This document shows, piece after piece, positions 53,043-61,243 of a DNA stretch of 64,000 nt; within the stretch, counting starts at the first letter, position 1, and each line of letters begins with the position of its first letter. The notes under the pieces were generated by a model, which made no database searches, had not been told where the DNA came from, and saw nothing but the letters and a program-made list of their open reading frames with translations. The stretch is from Pelagihabitans sp947500445 (GTDB lineage: Bacteria; Bacteroidota; Bacteroidia; Flavobacteriales; Flavobacteriaceae): positions 1 to 64,000 of the forward strand of contig NZ_JBNGOP010000021.1 in the NCBI RefSeq assembly GCF_050589625.1, in the 5' to 3' direction. The translations under genes and the position numbers were made by a program.

Positions 53043-53786
53043 TTAAAGGGTCAATTTTGTATCGGTCGGTATGCTTTTTTTATTTTTAAGGCCACGCAGA
53101 ATTGTATGCTCCTTAATACAGTTCAACAACGCGGCATCCAAGGGAGCGTTACCCAACTCCTTTAGGGGTTTGATCATTTTGATTTTCAAGTTGGTATCGA
53201 CGGCCAGCTCATAAAAAGCGTAAGGTGGCGTTGTAATGGTAAAACTTCTGGGCTGCCATAGGCACTCATCCATAAAATAGGTTTTTAACCGGTACTCGTT
53301 GGTAGGGTAAAGGTCACTATCCTTTATATATTGTAGTACTTCAAGTTTCTGCTGCATCGTTTTATAGCGCTTGGCCCTGATGGCTATCAATTCTTCTTCG
53401 GTATATTTTCGAACGAAGTACTCGGAATCATATGTTTTATCAACTTGTTCCGATCCGGAACAGCTGCCAAAAACAAGGTCGCCGCTGTTGTTTTTCGAAG
53501 CAAAGATGAGCCAGGTGGTGTTCTTTGGGGTATAAAATCCGCAGGAACTATTGAGACTGGTATATATCCTTAGGGAGTTGATAGCACTACCCTTGTATAA
53601 AGTTGCGATGGAAATTTCAGCAGTGTGGAAATCTTCATTCTGTCCATCCCGAGCGATGTCAATAATTTTTGCCGTCGCCACAAAATCCGATCGGATATAC
53701 CGCTCCATCAACTTCATCGGAAAACACACACAGGCAAATACCTGATGTCCCATGAGCGCCAATAGCAAGGTAAACAGTGCTTTCAT
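53043..53786 (-). CDS. Secreted TIMP/NTR-like protein
   Basis: A 247-residue exported protein. The signal peptide is predicted to end VFA-CVC, leaving an N-terminal Cys-x-Cys as in tissue inhibitors of metalloproteinases. The following SDFVATAKIIDIARDG matches the first strand of netrin/TIMP (OB-fold) domains, and later cysteines (SSCGFYTP, GSCSG) could pair. TIMPs insert the N-terminal Cys into the zinc site of metalloproteases. A gene for an HExxH protein lies 4 kb upstream in the same island, so an inhibitor role is a testable idea. The C-terminal third is unassigned. Confidence 0.65.
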   Translation of the reverse strand: MKALFTLLLALMGHQVFACVCFPMKLMERYIRSDFVATAKIIDIARDGQNEDFHTAEISIATLYKGSAINSLRIYTSLNSSCGFYTPKNTTWLIFASKNNSGDLVFGSCSGSEQVDKTYDSEYFVRKYTEEELIAIRAKRYKTMQQKLEVLQYIKDSDLYPTNEYRLKTYFMDECLWQPRSFTITTPPYAFYELAVDTNLKIKMIKPLKELGNAPLDAALLNCIKEHTILRGLKNKKSIPTDTKLTL

Positions 53787-53849
53787 AATTGGTTAGGTCT
53801 CAACAATTGTTCCGAAAAGCGTTTTGAATTATGGCCTTCAACAAAAAAA

Positions 53850-54446
53850 TTAATGGTAGTACACTTCCACGGTCTCATCAATGGAGAAAATGCCATTTTC
53901 ATCATCTCCCAGAAGGTAAAACCTGATTTCGACATTAAATTTTCCGATATGTTTTACATGATAAAGTAGATAGCGTCCGTCTCCAAGAGGAACCGCCTCC
54001 GAAAATTTATGGTAGGTTGATAACGGTTCAGGGTCATAGACCAGATCGATCCTATCGACCAACCCTTTCCTCGGCCATTCCCGGTCATAAGAAATCGTTT
54101 TTAAAGCTGCCCTGACCACTTCTTCGGGCGTTAGCTTTTTGGACATTATACCGGACTGTCTCAAATCGCTTTTTAATGCTTTCTGCATTCCTGAATTATA
54201 ACATAATGCAAATAAATGTAATGGCTGATTTCTTATCTTCTCTACATAAGCAACGCTATCCCTTTTGGTGAGTACCCCTTTGAAAACGCGATCATGGATC
54301 ATGTCCAATTTGTACTTGTTCAACACAGTATCTTGGAGCATTATTTGGTTTACAAGGCGAAACGAGATACCGTCCTTCTCTTGCCCATATGTATTGGTCT
54401 GAAATAGACTAAAAAGCAGTATTAACTTTAATAGTAATTTGTTCAT
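53850..54446 (-). CDS. Secreted protein, candidate immunity family (B)
   Basis: A 198-residue protein from ATG 54446, which begins a proper signal peptide (MNKLLLKLILLFSLFQTNTY); the frame upstream to 54470 lies in the hairpin element. Family features are MLQDTVLNKYKLDMIHDRVF, VLTKRDSVAYVEKIRNQP, DPEPLSTYHKFSEAVPLGDG, RYLLYHVKHIGKFNVEIRFY and the end ETVEVYYH. It is closest to the protein at 57125 (shared VYDPE-L-STYHKFS). Here no toxin remnant precedes it; the hairpin element does, suggesting a rearranged cassette. Confidence 0.72.
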   Translation of the reverse strand: MNKLLLKLILLFSLFQTNTYGQEKDGISFRLVNQIMLQDTVLNKYKLDMIHDRVFKGVLTKRDSVAYVEKIRNQPLHLFALCYNSGMQKALKSDLRQSGIMSKKLTPEEVVRAALKTISYDREWPRKGLVDRIDLVYDPEPLSTYHKFSEAVPLGDGRYLLYHVKHIGKFNVEIRFYLLGDDENGIFSIDETVEVYYH

Positions 54447-54462
54447 TCCATTTTTACATACT

Positions 54463-54633
54463 GAACTCATCTTGAGTTGTTCTTTTACCTAACCCCGATG
54501 CGTCGGGGTCGCATTTTGCTCCGTAATTTCCCCATTTTCAGCTTCCGTAGCCCGGCTATGCAACCATAAAATGGCTTCATTACGTCACAAAAGCCTTCGT
54601 TCCTGGTTACAAACAACAACTCAAGATGAGTTC
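54463..54633. repeat. GAACTC long-hairpin element (third copy)
   Basis: Perfect 19-bp arms GAACTCATCTTGAGTTGTT (54463-54481) and its complement (54615-54633), with the conserved centre CCGTAGCCCGGCTATGCAAC. It fills the gap between two - strand genes of the island. The arm sequence differs from the 16.1 kb copy after GAACTC while the centre is shared, so the arms evolve in a compensated way. Confidence 0.85.
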
Positions 54634-54639
54634 ACTTTT

Positions 54640-55257
54640 TTACACGTTTAGTTTTGGAGCATTTGTGATTTTGAGAACCACACCTTTCTTTGGGTTCTGG
54701 ATTTTCCTCATCAGGAAGTATAATATCCCGCCAATAAAAATAAATCCTACGATTAGTGTACCTGTTGTTCCAAGAAACTCCGCTATTGTGGCTATTATTT
54801 TTCTTAACCATGCCCTTCTGCCAGTAATTCTAACAGTGCCTCCCTTTTCCAATTCCATAGCGGAAATATAGGTAGCACTGGTAAAAATGATGGCGATACC
54901 CAAGGTTATAAGGTTAGCGTAAATTTGCTTAAGCACCGAATAGTTTTTTAATTCTATTCCTTTCAGGTTCTTTTTAAAATAGGAACGCATTTCTAAATAC
55001 ACATTCTTATTCAGTTGAAATTCTTCGTCCGTGGTTTTATCATCTCTAAAATTCATTTCAATGGTAAAATCCGAATCTATAAATACGATTTCTTTTAAAT
55101 CCTCGAAGCGAATACTCCTGATCGACCCTAAACTTTTCGATTCGATAAGTTCATCAATGTTTGTGTCGCTATTTTGTTCGGTCAACCAAATAGCTTTCTC
55201 ACTCGCTATTAAATATGTAGCGGTTGATTGTGATTCTGATATTATCCAATTTTTCAT
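54640..55257 (-). CDS. Small membrane protein of the island, possible immunity protein
   Basis: A 205-residue protein. The N-terminal half looks like a PH-type beta domain (ATYLIASEKAIWLTEQN; IRFEDLKEIVFIDSDFTIEM). Two membrane segments follow (YANLITLGIAIIFTSATYIS and GTLIVGFIFIGGILYFLM), then a basic tail. No signal peptide. It does not match the four secreted paralogues. Toxin islands often hold varied immunity genes, so protection against a membrane-acting toxin is possible; a PH-like membrane protein of other role is the alternative. AT-rich. Confidence 0.62.
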   Translation of the reverse strand: MKNWIISESQSTATYLIASEKAIWLTEQNSDTNIDELIESKSLGSIRSIRFEDLKEIVFIDSDFTIEMNFRDDKTTDEEFQLNKNVYLEMRSYFKKNLKGIELKNYSVLKQIYANLITLGIAIIFTSATYISAMELEKGGTVRITGRRAWLRKIIATIAEFLGTTGTLIVGFIFIGGILYFLMRKIQNPKKGVVLKITNAPKLNV

Positions 55258-55513
55258 TATTTTCTAAATGTAAGGGTGTATCGGTTAAGTTGAATAGCGC
55301 ATAAAGTAAGGTTACATCGTTTGGCCTATTGTCTAATTCAAAGCCATTACCATTACATTTAGCTACTTTACTTTTTCAGTATTTTATCTTTTTTCCAAAA
55401 AATCGATATACTGTTCCGATACTTGATTTTTATATCGTATCCTATTGGACTACTCTATTATATCGTAGTCCAGAACAACTAATTTCAATGGCCCGTAATA
55501 TCAAAGGAGAAAC

Positions 55514-55714
55514 TCAGTTTTCCACACCGGATAAAATTTTAAAAAGATGTTTAGAGGTAAAGTATACGCCTATAGCCAGAACCGATACAACAGAAATTTC
55601 AAACCAACTTAAAAGATAATAGGTGTCGTGGATGTTAATCGAAAATGTCGAATCACGGAACATTCCACCTAGAACTAAAACGCTGACAATAGTAATTGAA
55701 ACCTTGAAATTCAT
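55514..55714 (-). CDS. Small membrane protein
   Basis: A 66-residue protein with two hydrophobic segments (VSITIVSVLVLGGMF and WFEISVVSVLAIGVYFTSK) and the phrase NIHDTYYLL between them. 'N-x-H-D-T-Y-Y' recurs in small flavobacterial membrane proteins that I know only as hypothetical. It may be shortened at the C-terminus compared with them. Lies in an AT-rich stretch of the island. Confidence 0.5.
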   Translation of the reverse strand: MNFKVSITIVSVLVLGGMFRDSTFSINIHDTYYLLSWFEISVVSVLAIGVYFTSKHLFKILSGVEN

Positions 55715-55861
55715 ATGAAATCAAATTGGATGGTTTAAAAAAAATGCATTAAAATAACTGAACTTACCCATAGGTATATCTTCGAAATTATAGTTGTCCA
55801 TGGTTTTACTTCATAGGGTTTGATCAAATTCTGAAACATTCAAAACACGTACGGCTTCTGA

Positions 55862-56032
55862 CTATATTAAATTTACTTCTAAAACGGTTTTGCGCAGATC
55901 TTGTTCAATATAACTCCATTTTTGTTGAGTAGAATTTACTCGAAAGGTCCTTACGCAGAAACATGGAACTAAAATCGCAATTAATACCGTGCCCGTTGTG
56001 TGCATTGCGAATTCTTTTCTTAGGGGTTTCAT
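55862..56032 (-). CDS. Possible 56-residue membrane or secreted peptide
   Basis: ATG 56032 to TAG encodes 56 residues with one hydrophobic segment (TGTVLIAILVPCFCV) and a charged tail (QQKWSYIEQDLRKTVLEV). It is the only coding-looking frame in the 490-base gap. Size and lack of homologues known to me keep this tentative; it may be a remnant. Confidence 0.3.
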   Translation of the reverse strand: MKPLRKEFAMHTTGTVLIAILVPCFCVRTFRVNSTQQKWSYIEQDLRKTVLEVNLI

Positions 56033-56206
56033 CAAGTTTTTCCTTTTTAAGCCTTATAATCAGGATACTTGGCTATTACCATAAGAACAGTCCTGTAAAT
56101 AGCTTACGGCCCCACCACAAAAGATATTCGAGTTGACTTAAAAACGACCCGTTTTCCGAAAGCAAATTCGGTTAGATGCTATTCGAAATAACCAAATGTA
56201 CCCGCT

Positions 56207-56788
56207 TCAATGATAGTACAGCCCTATCGGTTTCTTGAGACTATAGTTTTCACCGTCTATCTCAAAAACGAGGTATTCTTCTACAAACTGAATGTCGATA
56301 CCCAGTCTAACATGATGAATCAAATACTTGTTGTCCCGTATCAGAACCGGATCGGAGAATCCGTGGTAGCCATCTTTATCGTTAACCATCTCTAACAGTT
56401 CAAATCCATCAAACATGGAGATTTTTTCCCATTCTCCTTCTTCGGGTAAACTCTCGTTCATTCTTTTAACCATTGCCGAAGAGAATTCCTTGGATAAGTT
56501 GCCATTGGTAACATAATCTTCCGTTAACAGCTTTTTGAATTTACTATTAATCTTCCGCCTATTTAATCTTAATGGCCGGCTCTTGACAAAGTTCACGTAT
56601 TGTAAACTATCTTTTGTATTCAACTCGTTCCTGGACATCATGGCCTTCACCGCCCGTTGCTTTATGGCATCAAAAACCGTATCTTCTCTTATCAGATCGG
56701 AAATCAGTTTATGGGTCGCTTTTTCCAAGTTTTGTGCCACACCTGAAGTTACAAGGCACAGCATCACAAAAAACAATGTATTTTTCAT
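56207..56788 (-). CDS. Secreted protein, candidate immunity family (C)
   Basis: A 193-residue protein with signal peptide MKNTLFFVMLCLVTSGVAQ. Family features: ISDLIREDTVFDAIKQRAVK, NTKDSLQYVNFVKSRPLRLN, YHGFSDPVLIRDNKYLIHHV and the terminal IGLYYH. Its ATG overlaps the TGA that ends a broken copy of the toxin C-terminus (56785-56925), exactly as the intact toxin overlaps the paralogue at 57125. This is the best evidence that these genes travel as toxin-tip/immunity cassettes. Confidence 0.75.
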   Translation of the reverse strand: MKNTLFFVMLCLVTSGVAQNLEKATHKLISDLIREDTVFDAIKQRAVKAMMSRNELNTKDSLQYVNFVKSRPLRLNRRKINSKFKKLLTEDYVTNGNLSKEFSSAMVKRMNESLPEEGEWEKISMFDGFELLEMVNDKDGYHGFSDPVLIRDNKYLIHHVRLGIDIQFVEEYLVFEIDGENYSLKKPIGLYYH

Positions 56789-56925
56789 TCCTCAGTACAT
56801 TTTTTTCCTACGCTCAATAGTTCAAATCCGGTCAGTTCATATGAAAATATATCAGTGTATATCTCTCTCTTCCTCCTCCAGTTTAGTCCATGCCATAGTA
56901 TCCTTGAGTGTCATCCATACTATGA
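56785..56925 (-). pseudogene. Remnant of a second metallopeptidase-toxin C-terminus
   Basis: On the - strand, VWMTLKDTMAWTKLEEE aligns with LMWMGLQSSVAWATMEKE of the toxin at 57708. After one frameshift, FSYELTGFELLSVGKKCTEE aligns with FSTEIDGFAVLKIGKKCDE, its very end. The order is conserved and the TGA overlaps the next gene's ATG. Upstream (to about 57100) only scraps such as PLVDCRGTELPPGILASASA remain. This is a decayed orphan toxin tip, not an expressed gene. Confidence 0.75.
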
Positions 56926-57124
56926 CTACAATCTGGTCTTATCAGTCGAATGTTATGTTGTCATAAGCGGAGGCAGAAGCAAGAATTCCTGGGGGTAACT
57001 CGGTACCTCTGCAGTCAACTAAAGGCGCTCTAAAATTTACTTCTTTATTTCACCCCACACCAAAAAATACAGGCCTTTAACGGTTGACCTCATACAGACT
57101 CCATCCTTCATAATTCACATTTTC

Positions 57125-57715
57125 CTAGTTGTAATTTAATAGAATTGTATCCTTAATAAGGATGTCGCCTTCAGTGCCAACCTCGTAAATTATTAGTTTT
57201 GAAAATCCATTAAACCGCCCAACATATTTAACATGATAAATTAGAAACTGATTGTGTTGTATGTATACGGGGTTCGAAAATTTATGATATGTTGACATTA
57301 ATTCGGGGTCATAAACCAAATCTGCTGAATCACTGAAATCGACAACGTTCCATTCACTAAAAAAGGGAATCCTTCTTATAACCTTTTTTAGAACATTTTC
57401 TGTCAACTTCTGGGTCAACGGACCGGATTCACGCAAGTCTTGCTTTAACTGCTCTTTCATCGCCTGGTTATGACTAATGGCATAAAGTTTTGCTTTTCTT
57501 TTTTTTAATGATTCCACAAACTTGATGCTATCCTCTTTGGTCATCATTCCTTTTTGTATCTTATCGGAAATAACGATTAATCTACGTTGGTCAATAATAG
57601 TATCCATTGAAATTAAAGTCTTAATAATTCCAACCTCATTTGAATAAAAATCTTGACAATATGAGGAACTTATTGTGCTTACAGAAAATAATATTAGGCC
57701 GATAAATCTATTCAT
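57125..57715 (-). CDS. Secreted protein, candidate immunity protein of the intact toxin (family D)
   Basis: A 196-residue protein from ATG 57715 (MNRFIGLILFSVSTISSSYC, signal peptide); the reading frame extends five codons further upstream. Family features: TLISMDTIIDQRRLIVISDK, MMTKEDSIKFVESLKKRKAK, YDPELMSTYHKFSNPVYIQH, NQFLIYHVKYVGRFNGFSKL and the end DTILLNYN. Its start overlaps the end of the toxin gene, the usual arrangement for an immunity gene. Export to the periplasm fits neutralising a toxin that acts or arrives there. The immunity role is inferred from position. Confidence 0.75.
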   Translation of the reverse strand: MNRFIGLILFSVSTISSSYCQDFYSNEVGIIKTLISMDTIIDQRRLIVISDKIQKGMMTKEDSIKFVESLKKRKAKLYAISHNQAMKEQLKQDLRESGPLTQKLTENVLKKVIRRIPFFSEWNVVDFSDSADLVYDPELMSTYHKFSNPVYIQHNQFLIYHVKYVGRFNGFSKLIIYEVGTEGDILIKDTILLNYN

Positions 57716-59567
57716 CACATTTCTTTCCAATTTTTAGTACAGCAAATCCATCTATTTCGGTGGAAAAAATCAACTCATAAGCACCTCTTAACTCTTTCTC
57801 CATTGTTGCCCAAGCTACAGAGCTTTGTAACCCCATCCACATCAATGCCTCTGACTCAAATTCACTCATCCCATAACCTTTTGAATCGGAGTATTCCTTA
57901 ACGATTTTAGCCATTTCATTTATTAAATCGGCCATTATATCATGTTGTAAATATCCCAAAGTCGTGGTGCCAACCTCTCCATTATTCTGTTTCATCGCAA
58001 CAGCTTCAGACCAAGCATCAGCTAAAACTGAAAACTCCACGTCATCTGTTTCTATATTTATATCTCCTCGATTTAGCTGGTAAAACATCATCGCATGAAC
58101 ATTTTCATGAAGAGTAGTCGCAAAAACTCCTAAATCAGTCATAGAATCAAACAACTCACTATTAATAACAATTTTGATGCCAGTTATTTTGTCATTACTG
58201 TCTACTGTCGGAATAGTCCTTCCAGTACTTATTTTGTCTTTCTCATTTTCTAAAACTTCCCCAACGTAAACTACATCATATCCACTCATTGGACTACCAA
58301 AAGCTTCAGCCATAGCCTTGGATACCACATTGTCATTATCATTTACCACATCGACAATATCTGCAATACAAGGATCTGTAATTTGATTCAAGATACTAAA
58401 CTCGAAAGTTTCCTCATTAATATGCTCTGCTATTACCCTTTCCCGTATCGCTTCCTGCTCTGTTCTTGCCGGGGTACAATAATCGGGGCCAAGGTATACG
58501 CCCCTATCATTTTTTGGTCTTCCGGCCTGGCAATCGTCAAAACGGTCCTCAATATAACCGGGGTAAAACACCAGTGCCTCTATACTAGGGGTCGGCGCCA
58601 TTTCCTTTCCAAGACCGAAAAGGGTCTCGCTATGCCAATAGCTGGGAAGGTCCGATATGAAGGTCGGGGTGGCCATTGGTGCATTGCTCGGATAGTTATA
58701 GGTGAGAATGTAGTTGGTCATCAGGAATACCCGATCCCGTCGTGATAGGTTATCGTACTGGGACATGCGGGAACGTATGATACTTTCGTAGTAGCTTCCG
58801 TCGTGCACCATATTCCATATTCCATCGGCCCATGCACGTTCCTGTGCGGCATCAAACTCCAACTCGGCAAAATCCGTTTCGGCCTGCCCCAACAACTGAT
58901 CGAACTGGTGCTGGGTGGCAATATCGCGTAAGCGGGTCCCTTGTACCGTTTTGGAACCGAACTTATCACAATCCGCCCCTTCCCAATCTTTACAAAACTC
59001 CCATAGGTCCTTCCATTCCTCCATATGGTACAGTTCGGTAGTAACTACCTCTTGATCGGTGTCCATCCGATCGGCAATCTGCCGGTGCTGATATGCTTCA
59101 TCACTTGCCGTACGCTCAAAACCCAAGGTTTCGGATTCGAACTCCCTAAAAAAGGCTTCTTGGGCGGCCTTAAAGGTGGAATGGTGCGTGTCGAACATTT
59201 CGTTGATCTCGTTTCGGAAGGTCTCTTCTTGTTCATCTAGCCATCGTTGTTCCTCGCGATCTGCTATGGCTGCTAAAAGTCCCTCCAAATACAACAGTTC
59301 GCCTATATTATTAAAGTCGATATCATATTCGAACGGTGGATCCTCGGTTTTGTCCTCTTCGCCACCACCACCGGGGTTCGGGTCGTCGAGATCGGTGCAG
59401 TCGCCGATATTGATCTGCATGGGCGGGCGCCCGGCCAGTTTTAGGCTGTCCTCGGCCTTGAGCATGTTACAGGGCATGCCCTGCTCATGGTACTGTGCTT
59501 GGGCCGTTTCCGGCAGGGAAAGGCATAGCAGTGTTGTTATCGTTAAAATGGTATATAATGTTTTCAT
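57708..59567 (-). CDS. Secreted polymorphic-toxin-like protein with C-terminal HExxH metallopeptidase domain
   Basis: A 619-residue exported protein (signal peptide to about residue 24). Residues 60-80 are Gly/Glu/Pro-rich, 85-290 mostly helical (LEGLLAAIADREEQRWLDEQ). From about residue 395 (ILNQITDPCIADIVDVV) comes a domain with the zinc motif TTLHENVHAMMF (His487, Glu488, His491) and a third-ligand region downstream (SVLADAWSEAVAM). The DNA is GC-richer up to about 58440 and clearly AT-richer beyond, as when a toxin tip has been swapped onto a conserved carrier. 'DPC..' followed by LHExxHA is a known layout for Bacteroidota toxin tips. Export route via T9SS is inferred from the neighbour. 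Confidence 0.78.
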   Translation of the reverse strand: MKTLYTILTITTLLCLSLPETAQAQYHEQGMPCNMLKAEDSLKLAGRPPMQINIGDCTDLDDPNPGGGGEEDKTEDPPFEYDIDFNNIGELLYLEGLLAAIADREEQRWLDEQEETFRNEINEMFDTHHSTFKAAQEAFFREFESETLGFERTASDEAYQHRQIADRMDTDQEVVTTELYHMEEWKDLWEFCKDWEGADCDKFGSKTVQGTRLRDIATQHQFDQLLGQAETDFAELEFDAAQERAWADGIWNMVHDGSYYESIIRSRMSQYDNLSRRDRVFLMTNYILTYNYPSNAPMATPTFISDLPSYWHSETLFGLGKEMAPTPSIEALVFYPGYIEDRFDDCQAGRPKNDRGVYLGPDYCTPARTEQEAIRERVIAEHINEETFEFSILNQITDPCIADIVDVVNDNDNVVSKAMAEAFGSPMSGYDVVYVGEVLENEKDKISTGRTIPTVDSNDKITGIKIVINSELFDSMTDLGVFATTLHENVHAMMFYQLNRGDINIETDDVEFSVLADAWSEAVAMKQNNGEVGTTTLGYLQHDIMADLINEMAKIVKEYSDSKGYGMSEFESEALMWMGLQSSVAWATMEKELRGAYELIFSTEIDGFAVLKIGKKCDE

Positions 59568-59582
59568 AAGGGTGTCGCTTGC

Positions 59583-60884
59583 TTATTTTTTGATGATGAT
59601 ACGGGAATGGGCGGTGCCGTTCACTTCCAGTTGTAACAGGTACAGGCCGCTGCGGAGTTCCGACAATCGGTCGAAGGAGACGGTACGGTCGCCCTTGGGT
59701 TGCTTTCGTTGCCGCTTTTGCAGCACGGTGCCGGGATTGCGATAGTCGGAAAGGGCAATGTGTACCTCGGCATCGGTATCCAAGGTATAGTGTACCAATA
59801 GGTCCGCCTCGAACGGGTTGGGGTATACCTTTATAAAATGGTCTTCCTGTTGGGCGAAAGCTTCTTTAATGGTATCGGATAGCCCTCCGGCCACCTTTTG
59901 CAACCGTAGGCGCATGGGCGGCCCAGGTTCCGACCAATTGTTGATATAGGTCTCCAAGTTCCCATCGAGTACGATTGCACCGTTTTCCGTATCGGTCCGG
60001 TATTTTAGGGAAGTCAGGCGATGGTCGAGGGTGACCTCATCGGTACGGTCGGTATAGCGTTTTTGTTGTGTCAAGGTCAGTTCGGGGAACACCAGTTCGT
60101 TCCCGTTGGGGAGCACGTCCCCCATGACCGTTCCTTCCAAGGTGGTGATCGTTGCCCGGTGGATACCGGTACCGGTGTCGGCGATTGCCAACCGGATCTC
60201 GTCGCTGCGCATGACGGTGCTGCCGGACCAGTCCAATTGTTCCCAATGTCCTTGCCAGGTTCCGGTGATGCCGTTGGTCAGGGGACCATCGGTATCGGTA
60301 AGGTCGGTCAGAGAGGTTTCAGTATTTACCTGCCCCGGATGTTCGCGGTCGTATTCCCATTGGGCAAGGAGTACGGCACTGTTACCGATGGGGTTGTCCT
60401 TTAGGAGCGCTATGGCCCGGTCCCTGTCCTGCGGTACGCCTAGCCCGTGGTAATGGCATTTTGCCGTCCAATGGACGGCCATGGGGTCGTCGCTTTGGTT
60501 GAACCAGTGCAGGGCCTTTTGGTAGTCCTGTTCGATGTTCCCCAAACCTTTTAGATAGAGGTACCCCAAACTATAGGCCGCCTTGGCGTTTCCTTTTTTA
60601 TGGCTTTTTAGAAACCATTTTCGGGCCTTGTTCAGGTTGAGCGCGTGCCCGAGACCTTCCTTATATAGCATGCCAAGGTCGCAGGCCGCTACGGCGCTCC
60701 CCGCCTCGGCCCGTTCGCGTACCGCTTTGAACAGTGCCCTGTCCGCTTGGGCATCCCTATGGGGCCGTTGTAGCGCCTCCACCACTTTTGGGGCGAGCGT
60801 TTTGGTGTATTCGTCGCCGGCCGTTACCTTTTGTTGGGCCAGGGCGTAACTGCCGAACAGCAGTACTAGTATCAGTGTTCTCAT
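59583..60884 (-). CDS. Secreted Sel1-repeat protein with T9SS C-terminal sorting domain
   Basis: A 433-residue protein with signal peptide (MRTLILVLLFGSYALAQQ). Residues about 60-185 hold Sel1-like repeats (AACDLGMLYKEGLGHALNLN; AAYSLGYLYLKGLG; HWTAKCHYHGLGVPQDRDRA). The C-terminal 75 residues are a type A T9SS sorting domain (KVYPNPFEADLLVHYTLD ... GLYLLQLEVNG, ending in basic IIIKK), so the protein should be secreted and surface-attached by the type IX system. The toxin-like gene follows after 15 bases. It may help deliver or anchor the toxin; that is an inference. Confidence 0.87.
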   Translation of the reverse strand: MRTLILVLLFGSYALAQQKVTAGDEYTKTLAPKVVEALQRPHRDAQADRALFKAVRERAEAGSAVAACDLGMLYKEGLGHALNLNKARKWFLKSHKKGNAKAAYSLGYLYLKGLGNIEQDYQKALHWFNQSDDPMAVHWTAKCHYHGLGVPQDRDRAIALLKDNPIGNSAVLLAQWEYDREHPGQVNTETSLTDLTDTDGPLTNGITGTWQGHWEQLDWSGSTVMRSDEIRLAIADTGTGIHRATITTLEGTVMGDVLPNGNELVFPELTLTQQKRYTDRTDEVTLDHRLTSLKYRTDTENGAIVLDGNLETYINNWSEPGPPMRLRLQKVAGGLSDTIKEAFAQQEDHFIKVYPNPFEADLLVHYTLDTDAEVHIALSDYRNPGTVLQKRQRKQPKGDRTVSFDRLSELRSGLYLLQLEVNGTAHSRIIIKK

Positions 60885-61051
60885 ATGTTGTGTATTAAAT
60901 TATATCCATTTCGTAGTGCTACTAAAAACACAATCTGATTGAGGTGTAAATCTAAACGTTCGAAGATTAAATATGACGGTATAAACTGTCAATTTTTAAA
61001 GGGTAAACCTTCTTTTAGCAATAATTTTGGCAAGGAAAGTATGGAAGAAAG

Positions 61052-61243
61052 CTATAGGAACCCGGCTTTTCTGGCCGAATTTAATAGCGATAGTACGTTT
61101 TTGTCCTCCACCCCAAATTTTTCCCGTAACAACCGTTTTCTTTTTTCCACTTTGGATGCGGACCAGTGGAGGTGATTTGGAATGTCCTTGGAGGATACTC
61201 CCGTACTTAAAAGGTATAACAACTCTCTATCTTCCTGATCCAA
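61052..61243 (-). pseudogene. LuxR/FixJ-type HTH fragment
   Basis: On the - strand the sequence reads RELLYLLSTGVSSKDIPNHL, then HWSASKVEKRKRLLREKFGV and a tail ending ARKAGFL, the DNA-binding half of a response regulator. The only initiator at this point is TTG 61243. The frame stays open upstream to 61303 (FAKLIRRQFSKPYLLDQ, typical inter-domain sequence) and then meets a stop, with no receiver domain. I read it as the 3' remnant of a response-regulator gene; a small stand-alone HTH protein is possible. It lies between the sdp-like operon and the toxin island. Confidence 0.55.

Noticed and set aside
55329..55619. 96-codon ORF on + in the toxin island
   Set aside because: It overlaps the better-supported small membrane protein on the other strand and shows no coding character.
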